Assembly: GCA_038496445.1 (NCBI GenBank)
Contig: JALMLS010000334.1
Span: 244,124-308,123, forward strand
DNA: 64,000 bases
Direction of reading: 5' to 3'
Source: Trichosphaerium sp. ATCC 40318
Lineage: Eukaryota; Discosea; Flabellinia; Trichosidae
Of this stretch, positions 1 through 13,900 are shown one piece after another. A model generated the notes under the pieces. It saw nothing but the letters and a program-made list of their open reading frames with translations. It did not search any database and was not told where the DNA came from. Made by a program: the position numbers and the translations under genes. Each line of letters begins with the position of its first letter. Positions within the stretch are counted from its first letter, which is position 1.

Positions 1-85
1 CGTTTCTTTGTTTTAAGACTATTATTACCTTTCCTTTCCTGGATTGCAAATAAAAAAGAGTATATGTTGGCTGAAATACACCTAG

Positions 86-3000
86 CTTTGATGAACAGCG
101 TATGGTAGAGCGCAAGCTATTTTCTCATGAACATGATTTAACACATTTGGTGCTTGTCAAGTGCGGTATCCCATCAATACCTGCATGGTTGGAAAATTTT
201 GAGAATTTGACTTTATTGGTTTTGAGAGGGTACTACAATATTTGTTTTTTGCCGCTTGGCTTATTAATACTTTAAAGGAACAACGTTAAACACATTTTTG
301 ATGCAGTATTCCCGCCAGCTCTTGAACATCTTGACTTAAGGTACTGTTTGTGTATCTGCCCTATAACTTATTAGCGTTCAAATAGCCACAATCAGCTTAC
401 TCGACTACCGCCTCCCTGCTTGATGCATCTGACAAAGTTGAAGCATTTGAATCTAAGTTACAATGAATTGGTTGTAATTCCAGCAAATATTGCAGATCTC
501 AAAGCACTCAAAGTCCTTCTACTCCGACACAACAAAATTGAGTTTTTGCCAAACCAGCTCACGAAAATGTCTCTCCTTGAAGTCTTGGACTTGAAAGAGA
601 ACACCCTATCAGCTGTTACATTATCAGGCGGACAAGGTGCAGCTGGAAAACGATACGAAGGAGCTTCAATACGAGGTCTGTATGCATTTCTTAGTCAGAT
701 TGCGACCAAAGCTGTCAAAAAGCTATTGCGTGTCAAGCTCATGTTCGTTGGTGATGGAAATGTTGGAAAGACTAGCTTGATTAACTATTTCGCAACGAAT
801 AAATTAAAGACGAACCACGAAGAATATAACACAGCAACAGATGGTATTGATATTTCTCAAGTCGAAGTAGATGGTGTCATATTTGATTGTTGGGATTTCG
901 CAGGGTACAAATTCTCTTTTTCTTGGTAAACATAATGGTCCGTGACTAACCTTTTATCAACAGACAGACATTGTATTATACTACACACCAATTTTTCTTG
1001 TCGTCCAAGGCCATTTACGTCGTAAGTTTTTGTTTCTCTTCAAGTTTCAAAAAGTTAACCATTCACGTGACAGGTTGTGTTTAAGTTGACGGACCCTGAC
1101 TTGTCCAAGGTTGAGTACTGGCTTAAATCTATCAAATTACGTGCTGCTGCTCATGCGAGTCATAAACCAATGATAGTACTGGTTGGCACACACGTGGATG
1201 ATAAGAAATGCACAAAAAAACATGTGGACGAATACATTCGTAAGGTAAAGGCTAATTTCAAAAAGTACAACTTCCTGGATATTTTCGTTGTGAGGTTCGT
1301 ATTCTTTGCATCCATTTTTTTTACGCTGACATTTGTTTAAAGCAACCACAAAACCAGAAAAAAGTCGAACATGAATCAAATTACAAATCTAAAAGCTTAT
1401 ATCCGAGAAGTCGCTTTTGAGAAGCGGTTAGTTGGTAAATCCATTCCAAGCAACTACTTTGAGCTCATTGAGGTACATTCAACATTTATTGCATTCGAAT
1501 TTAGGACCTATTTGTGCACGTGTTGTAACTGAACCACTTTCAAGGGAATAACTAAAATCCGAACAAACGCAAAAGCGATTATTACAGCTCAGAATGAAAA
1601 GGAATCCCTGAGTAACGCGCCAAGTAGTTCTAATCAACCATTCATGTCAATGGCGGATTTTAAGCAAGTACTAACAGGCTATGCTATCGACGAGATGGAG
1701 GATTGCATCACCTCTCTTCATGCAATGGGATTTATAGTACATTTTATGGATGACAGAGGTACGCATTACATCTCTAATGTACCCAAATGTCAATGACTAT
1801 TCGATAGTGTTGCGTGATATCATATTTTTTGATCCTCAGTTCTTGACAAACCTCATGTCTTCTTTCGTATCCCTCACAAACAGATTCGTTGAGGGAGTCC
1901 TCGATAGTACATCTGTCCCTATTATACTGAAGAAATACCCACAGCACCTTCACAATATATTTATAGAGCTCCTCACCAAGTTTGAAGTTACGTATCCGAT
2001 GGGTGATGGCAGAATTCTTGTGCCATGCATGCTTGCTGCTGAAATACCTAAAGCTACCAAGGAGCCATTACAAATGCGCTTCATTTTGCCGCCAACGAAC
2101 AAGTACGCTAACTCCCTTACTTACTTTGTGGTAACCAATTTTATAAGAAAACAATATGGTCGCATCTACAAGTTCCAATTTCTTCCTTTTGGTTTTACTG
2201 ATAGACTGATAATCCGTATTCTCAACATTCGTGGTCTTAAGCACAGGAAATTATGGAGGAATGGCATCCACGTGGTGCTTGATGATCAAGAAGGACTCCT
2301 TATTTACGATACAACACGGTATAAATTAACAGTGACAGTACACACCCCTGGACCGTAAGTGTTTACTTTGGATTCCTGATTGTACTTACCAACTTTGTGA
2401 TTGTAGTACAACGCTCTTCGTTCAGTTGATGCTTGCTATTTCGTCTTTGTTGGAGGTGTTCTACCATGGTATGTCACACCTCGTCACCAAGAAGATTCCA
2501 ACAACCTATATACTCAGTAGAAACCCGTAAGATGCTCGCTTTCTTTATTTGTTCCGATTGTTCTAATTCAGCCTAGACAAACTGATAAGTCGTTTGTAAG
2601 CTACGATGAAGTAGTAAAAGCGTTTATTAGTGGTAAAACTACAGTTGAGAGTGGCGTCGTTCCTCTTCAAATCCACCAACTTGCCCCAGACGTATGTTTT
2701 TCAGCATTGCCTATCATCGATGGTATTGCCACTGGGCGAAAACTTGGTGAGGGTGGATTCGCTATTGTGTATAAAGGCATGTGGGAAGGCCACGAGGTAG
2801 CTATTAAAAAGATCAAGCGAAAAGGATCAGGCTCTGGGAGCACCTTAGAGGAGTTCAAGTCCTTTTCTCACGAGGTTTACTTAATGAGGTATGACTATCC
2901 CATTCCTGTGTTGTGCAGCTATACTAACACGTAATGTAGTAAAATGAAGCACGAAAACTTGGTCAGACTCTACGGCGTAACCTTAAATCCGTTGTGCATG

Positions 3001-6000
3001 ATACAGGTAATTACTTTGTCATCATAATCCAATTTTGTATTGATTCTTTCCTCAAGGAGTTTGTTCACAACGGATCGTTGGATCATCACCTACATAACAG
3101 CAAACTATCTGATGATGATTTCTCATGGAGACTTCGTAAGAAGATAGCCTTTGATATGGCTAAGGGTCTTCGATATCTACAAAACTTACATCCACCAGTA
3201 CGTTGAATCAACCTAACATCAAATTTATTTGATTGTCCTAACACGTGATCTTCAAGGTCATTCATAGGGATCTCCGAAGCCCAAATATATTTGTATGCAC
3301 TTAATCTCTATTCTATTTTTTCATTGACAGCGCTTTTTCTTTAGATAGAATCATTGTCTCTTGATGCACCTGTCAACGCAAAAGTTGGAGATTTTGGTCT
3401 GTCACAGCAAGCTCATCCTGCGCTAAGCGAGATTTTGAGTACATGGCAATGGCTAGCTCCTGAAGTTTTCGATAGTCATTCTCGTCAATACAACGAAGCG
3501 AGCGACTTGTACTCCTACGGCGTAGTTTGTTGGGAATTGGCTTCCAGATCATTCCCTTTCACTGAGTTTTCACAATTTCTGTCAGTGAGGGAAGAGACGT
3601 TATCTGCTGAACAACTTTCTGATCCTGCTCTTGTTGATCAACTTAAGCTACAAGGATGGGAGATTGATGGTAACAAGGCCGTGTTACAAGGTAACCTCTT
3701 ATTTATTTCGAAAAGATTGAAAAGATCTTTTTTGTTGTGAATCGTGTTTGCTGATATTAATAATCTCAGAGTTCAAACAACAAAACGTGAAACGTGCTAT
3801 TATTTCTGAAGATTTAAGACCTACAATACCCAAAGACACGCCAGGGTTTTTTAAAGATATTATACGCCAATGGCACGTGGCTTTAACAAAACAATAATTC
3901 CATTACTACAACGTCTAACAACCTCTCTACAGCTGGACCAAGCGACCACAGAGTAGACCAAAACCAGATGAAGTTGTAGAAATATTAGCTAAGGAGCTTG
4001 GTATATCAGCAGCGGATAGACGTAAATCTCAAAATGGTGGCCTATCTCGCGTGATACAGACGAAAAAAAGTATGTACTGCCATTCTTGTATTAGTTGTAC
4101 TCATTCACTTTGTTATAGCCAATACACAGCTGTTGTCACGATGTGCTGTGTTAACTCCAACTTCCCGCGTTAGTAGTTGTGTTTTCCTCGAGCGCACAGA
4201 GCAACTATGGTAAGTGAAGCCTTTTTTGAGTTGTTCTTCCCTTACATGATTTTGTTTCAGGCTGGGTTGCGATGACGGTAGAGTGTATATAATGGACACG
4301 AAGCATGGATCTACTAAAACAACGCTCTCTGGGCACAAATGTCCAGTGACTAAACTCAAATCAGCCGGCGCTACAATTTGGAGTGCTGATGAATCTGGGA
4401 CATTAATCTTGTGGGACGGCTATGTAAGTAAAAATTTTCCTTGTAGTGTTTGCTTTCCCTGACAAAATGAACCCTTTAGAACCATCACATGAAAAACACG
4501 TACTGTATACACGAAGCAGCAATTACGGATTTCTTTTTCACAACAGACCCTCAAGGCAAGCGCCACCTTTGGAGTTCGGATACTCAAGGTGTCCTGATTA
4601 TTACAAAGTTGTTAGATGTAAGTTTCTTTTTAAACTCTCAGAGACCAGTTTTACATCCATTAACCAAACTCTAAGAAATCCTCCCACGAGCGAGTGAATT
4701 GCCTGAAATTCAGAAAGAGTATTGCTGCTATGGTCATACAGGAGAAAAACGTACACTGTGGTTTTTTTTTGTTGACAGTTTTGTTTATTTCTTTTTAGTT
4801 GTGGGTTGCATCACACAAAGATATCTTTGTCTATGACTGTGAGAGTCTTAGAGAAGCATCGTCTTTCCGACCATTTCCTTCAGGGCCTGTAACAAGTATC
4901 ATTTCTGTAGGCCAGTACATTTGGGTTGGTGGCGCAACAATCAAGATTTATGATGCAATGGCCAAGCTTGTGAGGACTCTGGACGGACATGGCGGTCCAG
5001 TCTCATACATGCATAAAGTAGTCGTAAACGGCGGGCGTGTAACTGTATGGACAGGGTCAGAGGATAGCACCATACTCGTATGGGACGCAGGCGTACGTAC
5101 CAACCTACAAAAAGATTTTATTTTATTGTAAAATGGGTTACACCAAAACTAAAATTTCATCTAGAACTACGAATGTTTACAACTCCTGAACAAACACAAC
5201 GATAAGATAACTTGTATCGATAACGGTGGCAGGCACGTGTTTATAAAAATAAGTAATAATTTTTGCTTACCATACTTAAAGTGCATCTCGTGTGGCTTCT
5301 GTTAGTTGGAAGGATCTAGCAGTGTCTATTTGGGAGTACAACCAAGCGGTGGTCAACACTTTGCGAAAGCCAAGCACAGAAGTTGTACACGATAACAGTG
5401 CGTATTCATTCACCTGGTTTAGTATTTAACACGTGTCTATAGAATTACGAGAATTCACACCACCATCATCCAAGGTCTCCAGTATATCTCGTATACAGGC
5501 AAAGGGTAAAGAAATAAGAGAAACAATTGTTACTGGAATCAGTAAGACCAAGCAAAGTGCTCCAAGTGCGTTAGATAAAAAGTGTTTGTACGCTTGTTTT
5601 TCGCTGATTTAAAACAACAGAATCGCCAACGTCTCCTACTCCAGAGACTCGCATGGCCTTTACCGAAGAAGATCCACTACGTGCAAGCAAGGAAGAAATG
5701 AGAAACGAGTTGAAGAGCGTCTTGCTGGCATCGAACAATAGTGCAAGTAACAGTTGGCACGCTTCGCCAAACGGCAGGAAGCATTCAAGGAATATATTCC
5801 CAAAACGTGATGAAGAGGAGAGTTCAGGCTCAAAACAAGGATTCACAAAGAATTATTTCAGTCGCAAAAATAATAACTTTGCACAACGCAAGGTACGAAC
5901 TACATTCCCTTATCTAGAGTTTTCTAATTGATGTAAAGCGACACACAACGGACTCTGACGAAGCACCATCGAGTCCTTACGCCAACCACATTGCAAAGCA

Positions 6001-7011
6001 GCTTCGTAGGGAGGACAAGCAGACAAATTTCAAAATTAACAGCACAAGGAGGCGACCTCCACTCCAAACAAAGGCTTCCTTCAAGCTCGAGATTCCAAAA
6101 GATAATGCAAACTGGATGGAAGCAGCTGCTGACGGAGCAAAGCAAGGCTTCTCAAGCCGTGCGTCATGGACACGATCTACTTCAGGTATGCAATAATCAC
6201 CATTATTCTTCATTGCCGTCATCTCTTGTGCTGATTTGCCGCAGCTGTTCCGCAGAATGGATTTGTTGGGATGTCCTTGAGCAGAGTAGATAGTGGACGA
6301 AACTTGGTTAAAGCTAAAAGCAGCAGTGGAAATGGACTATCAACACCACCGGTGCCAATGCGCACACGAAAATCTTTTTCGCAACCTTCGAACAGATCAG
6401 ACTACTTGGTGATAAACAAGGGCACAGGACCTACCAACTTGAGCACATCGCCTCCAAAAAGGTTACCACCTAGTCCTACTATGCCGCCACGAAATATTCC
6501 ATTAAGACCTCCTGCAACACCTCCAAAGTCACCAGGAAGTCGGCGCATGCGACAAGCGTCAGTGGGAGCAGCTCCAAGAACCCTTCCACAAACACCTCCT
6601 TCAAGTTCTCCAAAATGGTTTCAAAGGAGGACGCCCAAGAAAGGGTCACCTAGAAATATAAAGATTGGAGGTAAGTCTCCGTTCTCATCACCACGACGAG
6701 ACATTCGTAAATCTCCCAAGTCGCCAAAACCCAAGGTGATGTTTCAGAATCCAAATTCGCCAAAGGTCACGTTCCAGAAGCACTCACCTAAGGTGTCGTT
6801 CACAAAGAGACCGTTCGCACCAAAAAAGAGACCAAATGGAAAACGTTCACCACAAACACACAGAAAGCTGCCGAAAATAGGTGGAAAGCGCTCAATAGTG
6901 CGACCAAAGGTGGGCAGTAAAAGGCCACTGCCAAATCCAAAAAAAGGAGGTAGGCAAAAACAGCTTAGAGCATCGAGAAGTCTTCCTCGCACACCAAAAA
7001 AGTTTTACTAA
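86..7011 (+). CDS. LRRK-type Roco kinase: LRR-Roc-COR-kinase-WD40 with basic tail
   Basis: Spliced multi-exon gene. The first exon visible starts after an AG at 85 and reads in frame through the only candidate initiator (ATG at 102), so the true 5' end may lie outside the window. Domain order: leucine-rich repeats (about 100-610); Roc GTPase (720-1300) with P-loop GDGNVGKTS, DFAGQ and THVD; COR (1380-2350); protein kinase (2700-4060) with LGEGGFAIVYKG, VAIKK, HRDLRSPN, DFG and APE, so it looks catalytically competent; WD40 repeats (4110-5560); then a Ser/Pro/Lys/Arg-rich tail (5650-7011). Family knowledge: Roco proteins of this architecture (animal LRRK, Dictyostelium relatives) are GTP-regulated Ser/Thr kinases acting on membranes and Rab proteins. 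Two introns (3873-3932 and 5233-5281) must be GC-AG. DFG replaces the DYG of human LRRK2. The next gene is convergent, beyond a 0.9-kb gap. Confidence 0.9.
3873..3932 (+). other. GC-AG intron in the kinase domain (begins GCACGTG)
   Basis: 60-nt intron. Joining RQ-C-W across it restores the kinase C-lobe motif RQCWTKRPQSRPKPDEVV exactly. Using the GT inside GCACGTGG instead of the GC shifts the downstream frame. It ends ...CTCTACAG. Confidence 0.85.
5233..5281 (+). other. GC-AG intron in the WD40 domain (begins GCACGTG)
   Basis: 49-nt intron. With the GC donor the exons join as CIDNGGS-ASRVASVSWKDLAVSIW, a good WD40 blade. With the nearby GT donor the reading frame stops within about ten codons. 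Confidence 0.85.
6450..6995 (+). repeat. Degenerate SPK/KPKVxF repeats in the Roco C-terminal tail
   Basis: The last part of the Roco tail is low-complexity and strongly basic. The short unit SPKV(T/S)F followed by QK or TK recurs between about 6720 and 6810, mixed with PPxSP and TPKK motifs upstream. It reads in one frame from the exon at 6244 to the stop at 7009-7011, so it is coding rather than intergenic satellite. It could be a microtubule- or nucleic-acid-binding tail; that role is inference. Confidence 0.6.
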
Positions 7012-7937
7012 AAGCAAAAAAACACTAAAACAACCAAAACAAAACTCCAAAAAAAAAAAAACTTGCTAGAAGTTGTTGGTGGTAATGACAAGCTTATTAA
7101 CCAAAACCACAGACCAAACAACCGGTCGCATGGGTTCACACCGCCTCAGCCGCAATTGTACAATAGGAAAGAGTGGGACTGTATTGATTAACTAAAATTT
7201 GTTTGTAACAAGAAAATCCCAAGACTCACGTTTTTTTGAGAACACGATTGACTTTTAGAATGTCTGCTAAGTCTGTTCCAGCTACAGACTGTAGCACTGT
7301 TTCCCGAACGTAGCACCTTAGATGGTTCTCAGTGTACGCAAGGTTGTAATAGACGCGTATTTGCTGATTGTAACTACAGGCTATTTATTCCAGCTCTCCA
7401 GACATCATCAGATACTTGATAGGGTACGCCAATGCGCCATGAAACTCATTTCAGGCCGATAAGGCTACTAAATAATATTAAACGTCTGTTAGAGGTTTAT
7501 TGCTACTCATAGGCGTACTACTACCTCTGGGTATTACAGCCATAAAAACATCAGCCATTAAGGTGCGTTAGAATGGGAACTACGTTTTTCAGCGTTCTAA
7601 ACAGCTCTCAATAGCACAGCTTCACCACGTCGCGTGTAAAATTCTCATCAAAACGTTGAGTGTGTTGACCACGTTGATACCAATCGTAAAGCTTGAAAAT
7701 AACTTTTTTACCTTTACAGGTAATGCGATATACTCAATAATACTTTACGCGGAGCCACTTGGCGTATGGTTATTGTACATAATACATGATTCACCGAAAC
7801 AATGGCGTTTTTGCTGGTGTGCGCCGTTTAAATGGGCTTGATTTCGCAGGGCTGTCTCTTAGCCTGAGGAGACCCTTTTTGTTCGGATTATCGATAAGAT
7901 CCTAGTAGTACTATGTAAGAAGAACTGTCTTTAAATC
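7012..7937. other. Gene-less stretch between convergent genes
   Basis: About 0.93 kb between the Roco stop and the NUP205 stop. It begins with A-rich sequence that could hold the polyadenylation region of the Roco gene. I checked both strands for conserved coding motifs and a tRNA-like B box and found nothing supportable. The short open frame at 7656-7841 has no recognisable motif. Confidence 0.5.
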
Positions 7938-10900
7938 TTATGCAATTGTGGTACGTACAATGATGCGTTGAAGCACAGCAGAGCAAAAAGTCTCCCCTGC
8001 AATGACGGGATTGTTACTAGCAAAATCTACAAAACTTCTCGTCTCTTTTTCAAGCCGTTCCAGTTGTTTTGGTGTTGGCGAGAATCTACGTAGGCTAGGC
8101 TCTGGGCTTTGTGAAACAATCTTTTGTATGTAGTATTGGAGAGTGTGCCATATGAGGAATAATGTATTCTCAATATTATCTGCGAAAGAAAACGGAAAAG
8201 TTAATGGTTTGGATCACGTCGCATTTTAAATAGCGTACAAACTAAAGTTGTCACATGTTTTTTGTTCTCGTTTATGCGTTGATACAGCGCTAACCGCGCC
8301 AGCTTCAACATCCGTTGTTGTTCCATCGTATCCACAGGTTCTCCAGGTATCAACTTGAGAGTATTACGTTAATTCATGATAACACCAATATGAATCCACA
8401 AAGAAAAACTTTAAGTTTGTGTACCTCATTAATATCTGTATTTGTTAGTGGTGAGTTATCCTCGAACTTTGCAGTATACATGTTGGTCTGTAAATTAGTC
8501 TGCCGAATATCCATAATGCAACGTTTAACATAATCCATGAGCATGCGCACTGGTGGTTGATTGGTGTCGTTTTTGCCCCACAAATCTAGACAAAGAGAGT
8601 TAGAAATACTACTAATTATTTATGTTGAAGAATTTGCGCACTGTTGGAATTCTGCTGCTGCTCGTAGCTGTCAGGGGAGAACATAGGTTGTTGGTTTGCT
8701 AAATGGCGTAAGATTAGGTTGTAAAATGAGCAAGTTGGGTTGTTGTACTATCGTAAATGAGAAGCCTCATGAATCCAATAATGCTACGATTCATCTGAGC
8801 AATGATAAAACTGACAGATCGTTCTGACGTGAGTGTGTTGTCAGCTTGTCCTGGTCTAAACTTCTTTGAACTATATTTTACAAGTAAATCACGCATGAGC
8901 ATAGGAATACGCGTTTTGAATCGGTCTTGCAACTATTGGCAAAAGGAATTTAGTAACAACATCACACTCAACTCGTGGCTGGTAGCCAGTACATACCGAA
9001 GTTGTCACATATTTCCAGTGTTTACCAAGACGCTTGATGATAGCAGCAGCCAGGCTAACTGACTTCAACCTGTCCGTAAAGAGTGCTTTGGTAGGTTAGT
9101 GTCAGAGTATACTTCATTTTTAACTTACTCTGTGCTCTATCAGACAGTATGCCTGTAAAGGTAGGGAAGTGACTTTCAATAAAGCCTAGCACCAGTCGAG
9201 CCAAGGTCTGGTCCTTTGGTTTAGATTCCATCATTGTATGCACGAGTTGTAAGACAGCCAATAGCATTTGGTAGTACCGCGCAATGGCTGGAGGTATCCA
9301 TGTATTGAAATCTGAAGAGAATCCCGTGTTAGATCCATAAACTTTTTAATTATATTTATACGCACCAGATGCTTCGTCACTCTCTGGTGGATGTGCATCA
9401 ATAAATGTGCTGTTATTAAGTATGTGAAAAATTCCATTGTAGACAAGGTTATCAGCGCCTCGAGGGGACATAGCAACTCGTGTTAAGAAGGTCATTTTGG
9501 CGTCAAACACATATATTAAACTAATTGAGGTTGCTGATGGTCTCATCAAGTTCTTTAGTGCAATATCTTGTTTTCCAATCTCTACAATAAAGTTCTTGAG
9601 CATTCCCAAATTATTGAGAACGCCAAGCCACGTCGCTGATGAGTCGTAGAAGAACAAAGCATCAAGACAAGTAAAAGACTAAATGGTTGTTATTTGATAC
9701 CTTTTTTACATATAGTTGGACGTACGACTGTTTTCCATATATCCTCGCCGTCAGACGCATCCATAGCTAATTGGGCAACTAAATCTGTACCCGTTCGTTC
9801 GATGACTTGTCGGTTACCGCTCTCCAGCGCTTTTTCCTGATCAACAAGGGAGTTGACCCACTACAATACTGTGAACCCAATTGCAACAAGAATAAACGCG
9901 TACACTTTCAGCACTGCTAGTATTAACTGCTTCCATAATAACAGCTGGACGTGTTGTGTATTGCAAGTAATTGAGCATTGCAGCGTAGATATTACCTCGC
10001 ATGGCATTCGTACCACCAAATTTTTTAACTGACAAGATAAGCTTCTCAAAGATGCTGTGCAACTCCTCAACAGGAACAAAGTTGCCAGCCTCGAAATCTA
10101 TTTGAACCAAAAACGTCAAAACAAAAACACAAAAAAGGCTTATGTTACCTTGTCTGCTCACATCTCTCGATCGAATACGTCCTGTATGTCCGTATTGCTT
10201 TGTGCGCAAGCATTTTAACAGTGTTACACAAGCGCTTGCCAAGTGTCTAGACAAATCCAAGTCGAAGTTCAACTTTCGAATTTTGCTTTCTCCAAGACCA
10301 CCAATCACTTGAAGCTCACTTAATTTCATCAATACTCCCTTGATTAACTCATAGATAATACTTTCAGCCTCTGTGTCTCTGAAACTTGTGTTAAAACTTG
10401 GTGCTACCAGTAAGAATAAAGCGTACGTGAATAATTTCGGGAGGTGTTCTAGAGACACAGCTAACAGTTCATTCCATCCCTCCATCAGCTTTGCCATTAC
10501 GCCATACGAGGAGAAAAATAGATTCAACTCTTCTATGTAACTCAGTAAAGTATCCATCTGTGTTTGCGTTAGATACAACAAATATACTGATTAACGAGGG
10601 GTTACCTCTGTGACGTATTGTTTTATCTGTCTCATCATGTTTTGATCTGACCTCAATCGCCTTTTTTCACCATCCTATTCACAACAAGTCAGAAACGATA
10701 GCTGAGAGTCATATATAATAAATAGCTCATACCAAAAACTGCTTGAGCAGTGGTATATCTACAGTTGGATTGCCGCATGTTTCTACTCTTACAAATGGAG
10801 ATAGGTCAAATTCTTGGATAAGCGTCAATGATGGTCTAACAGGATCCTTTAATTGCAAGTCCAACCCATCCAACATTTGGTGCATCCTTCTCCTATCTTG

Positions 10901-13900
10901 GGCCATTGGCTGATCGAACAATTCTGGTTCATCACTGGCACTACCGCAACAAAATTATTCATTTCCTTTTCGATAATATATTTAATGACGTACGTTCTAT
11001 CTAGCTGCCGCGTGATTGAGTTGTTCATGGCGAACAACAACTTGATAAGTTTTGAAAAGTTATTGTTCCTTCCAACATGTAACTCTAATGCGAGTATCTT
11101 TACGCTCCAAGCACGTTGTTGTACTGTAGCCAAGTAGTCTTCTTCAGACAACTGGTCATACAAAGTAAATTCTAGCTTTTTTGCAAGTCGCTCAAAAAAA
11201 TTGCCTACAAACAACTGTTAGTATCTACTTCCTTTTTTTTTCCATGGCGCGTACCCTCCATCGTATTTAAGCGCAAGAAATCAAGAACCTTGTCACTTGT
11301 ACTTGAGCACGTGCATAACCTGTAAAGAAATTCAAGGCCAAGTGCAAGAAAAGAAGCATTCCAATCAGAGGGGTTGTTAATCATGGCCACAACCACGTCC
11401 AGTATACTACATGGTGACTCTTCAATGGTCCATCCTCCAGTAAAAAGCGTATCGGCGATTGGAAAACCGAGAATGAAGTGTGTGAACGAAAACTCAGGAC
11501 GTATATTGTCCATAGCTACTGCCATGAATTCCTTTTGCATTTTTCTTGCAACAATTATTAGTTGGACAAACTTCTTGAGTTTTATATACGCACAAGGCAA
11601 TCTCGTCCTCGTCTTCACCATAATCAAGTGAATCTTGCAAAGGAATACTTGTTTTGAATTGAATTGTTTCTGAATACGCTGTAACAAGCTCAATTTGTAA
11701 CTTTGATAGAATCAAGCTCTTGTGGATATTGCCAGAGAGTCCAGTCAAGATATGCAAGATGCGCACAGACAAGAACCTTTTGATATAAAGATAAGGAAAA
11801 CATCAAAAAACAAGCAGGTAAAAACACCAAATGCAAAAAGTTGGCCAACTAGGCTATCGCAAAGGTGAGTACGTACTTAATTTTAAGGCGATGAGGGTAG
11901 TGAACAAGCCTTGCAATATTTGCGAGGTACTTTGGATCAGAGGTTAGCATCATCTCGAGCTGCCCTAAATTGGTAGGTGCTTGGGATATTCTGTTCAACT
12001 CTATTACATAAATTCGGTTAATACAACTTTGGCAATACTAGACAAAATAAGGGACCAGTACCTAAGAAAGCTTGTTGCTTTGATAGTCCAGCTTCAATGA
12101 CCTGCAATGCTAGTATTACAGCACGTTCGAATTGGTTACCATTGGCTTCGAAACGTTCATTTGCGAGGTGGTTTACTCCTTCACCGATGATATAAAGTAT
12201 TTTCTCAAGCAATCTGTTATTGGATGATAACAAGTACTTCATCAATAAATATCCAACTGAGGTGTGCGATATGAGTTCTTGGTTGCCAAGTTTAACCACG
12301 CTACGATTAAAGTCCTCTGGAAGCGGATTGTAGTACTTCAAAATCAAGTCAACAATCGCCAAAGCATTACTAGCAACCTCCCATTTGAGGTGATTCTGAG
12401 CATAGCGTCTACCCGAAGTCAAAACAAACGCAAATCCAACAAAAAAGAAAGAAAAAAAAAAGGATTGTTCGTGACGGATGAAGTTTACCTCAAATCAAAA
12501 CGTGAGAATACTTCGACTATCACAAAATGAAGGTACGGCCAAGGCCCTGGGAATCTCTGGCGATCACCAATAGTGTTAAGTTCTCTAAATCCGGAATCTG
12601 CGAAGGGTTCGAACAAAGAATACAAGAAACTCATAAACGCGTTCGTGCAGTCGTAGGTGCCCATGTTGCCTTCAATGTTATTCAATTGATCGCGTATACC
12701 ACCCATGCCTACCAAATGTCCACCAGCGTCCATTGGCAATAGTCTACATGTCTCTAATCTTGACCACAATCCAGTAGCCAAGCCATCAACGCTAGCAAAT
12801 GCGCCCAGAGTTTGGTACACGCGACTCTTTAATGGTAAGTCGACAGCATGACATAGAAGTTCAAATGATCTATCTGGAAGTCGCCATTCATGATGGCTCG
12901 CCAGACGCTTGCCTACACCACTTGGATCTTCTGCAACAACTTTATTTATAAGCCTAAAAATGGCGACAAAGCCTTTCAGATCATTTGGGTCCAAAGGTTT
13001 TCGCAGAGGTGGATTTTGTAGAATAGCATTCTAGTCTTGTGTTAAAGTATCACTCTATTATCAAAAAAAAAAAGCTACCTTCAAGTCCTGCACTGTGCTC
13101 TCACAAGCTGCAAATATCATGGTCCACGACACAGCGGCACGTTGGTCAAGAAGAGCGTACACCTATTTAAAGAGTCACGTTATGTACGTCTAATGTGAAT
13201 TTAGAAGTACCCGCTCAGTGCCTTCAACACCTGTTGCAAGTCCAGTAAGAAGTTCTAAATACGACACAAACACGTTAGGCGCACTAGAGTTCGAAAGAGC
13301 CCTCGTGTATGCCACAAGTGTATCTTCCGTAAGGAATCTGTGGACACGTTCTGGGTGATCCTATGGATATCCATAAGAAACAAGAAGGACAAAAAGAAAA
13401 GGCGTACTTCAAGGAACAATCCGACTAATTTTGGAAGCCACTCAGATACTAATTCATGTTGAACGAGATTCTGTAGTTCCATAGTTTCAATAAACGTTGT
13501 TACCAACCCTTCTACCAAGCATCCAAATTCCTTGCCATTCTCACCTCGAGTGAGTTCCTTATGAGGCTCGAGCAAACTGACTATAAACGGAAGGGTGTAC
13601 TTAAAAAAAGAGTTAATCACAAATCTTGTTTGTCAAATAAAAAAAAAAACCCTAGTAATTTACCATGTCACATATCATTCTGACACCATTCCTGATGGTT
13701 TCAAGAAAATTGGGTTGCACTGTTTGTGTTTTTGTGTGAATGTTTATCCTGAATATTGTCACTGCAAATATAAGCGTTAATCGCAATCCTTCAGCCCAAT
13801 CACCAGATGTACTCCATGGCTGTACGAGAGTCGTATCGGCATTAATTGCAGCTATAAAATTTTGGTTGTCCATCAATGGATTTTCATCTGTTACTGTGTT

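Noticed and set aside
7130-7150. GGGTTCACACCGCC resembling a tRNA B box
   Set aside because: It is one base short of the consensus, and no A box, acceptor stem or cloverleaf could be paired around it.
7656-7841. Small open frame in the gene-less region after the Roco gene
   Set aside because: No motif, no splice-supported extension, and A/T-rich surroundings typical of non-coding DNA here.
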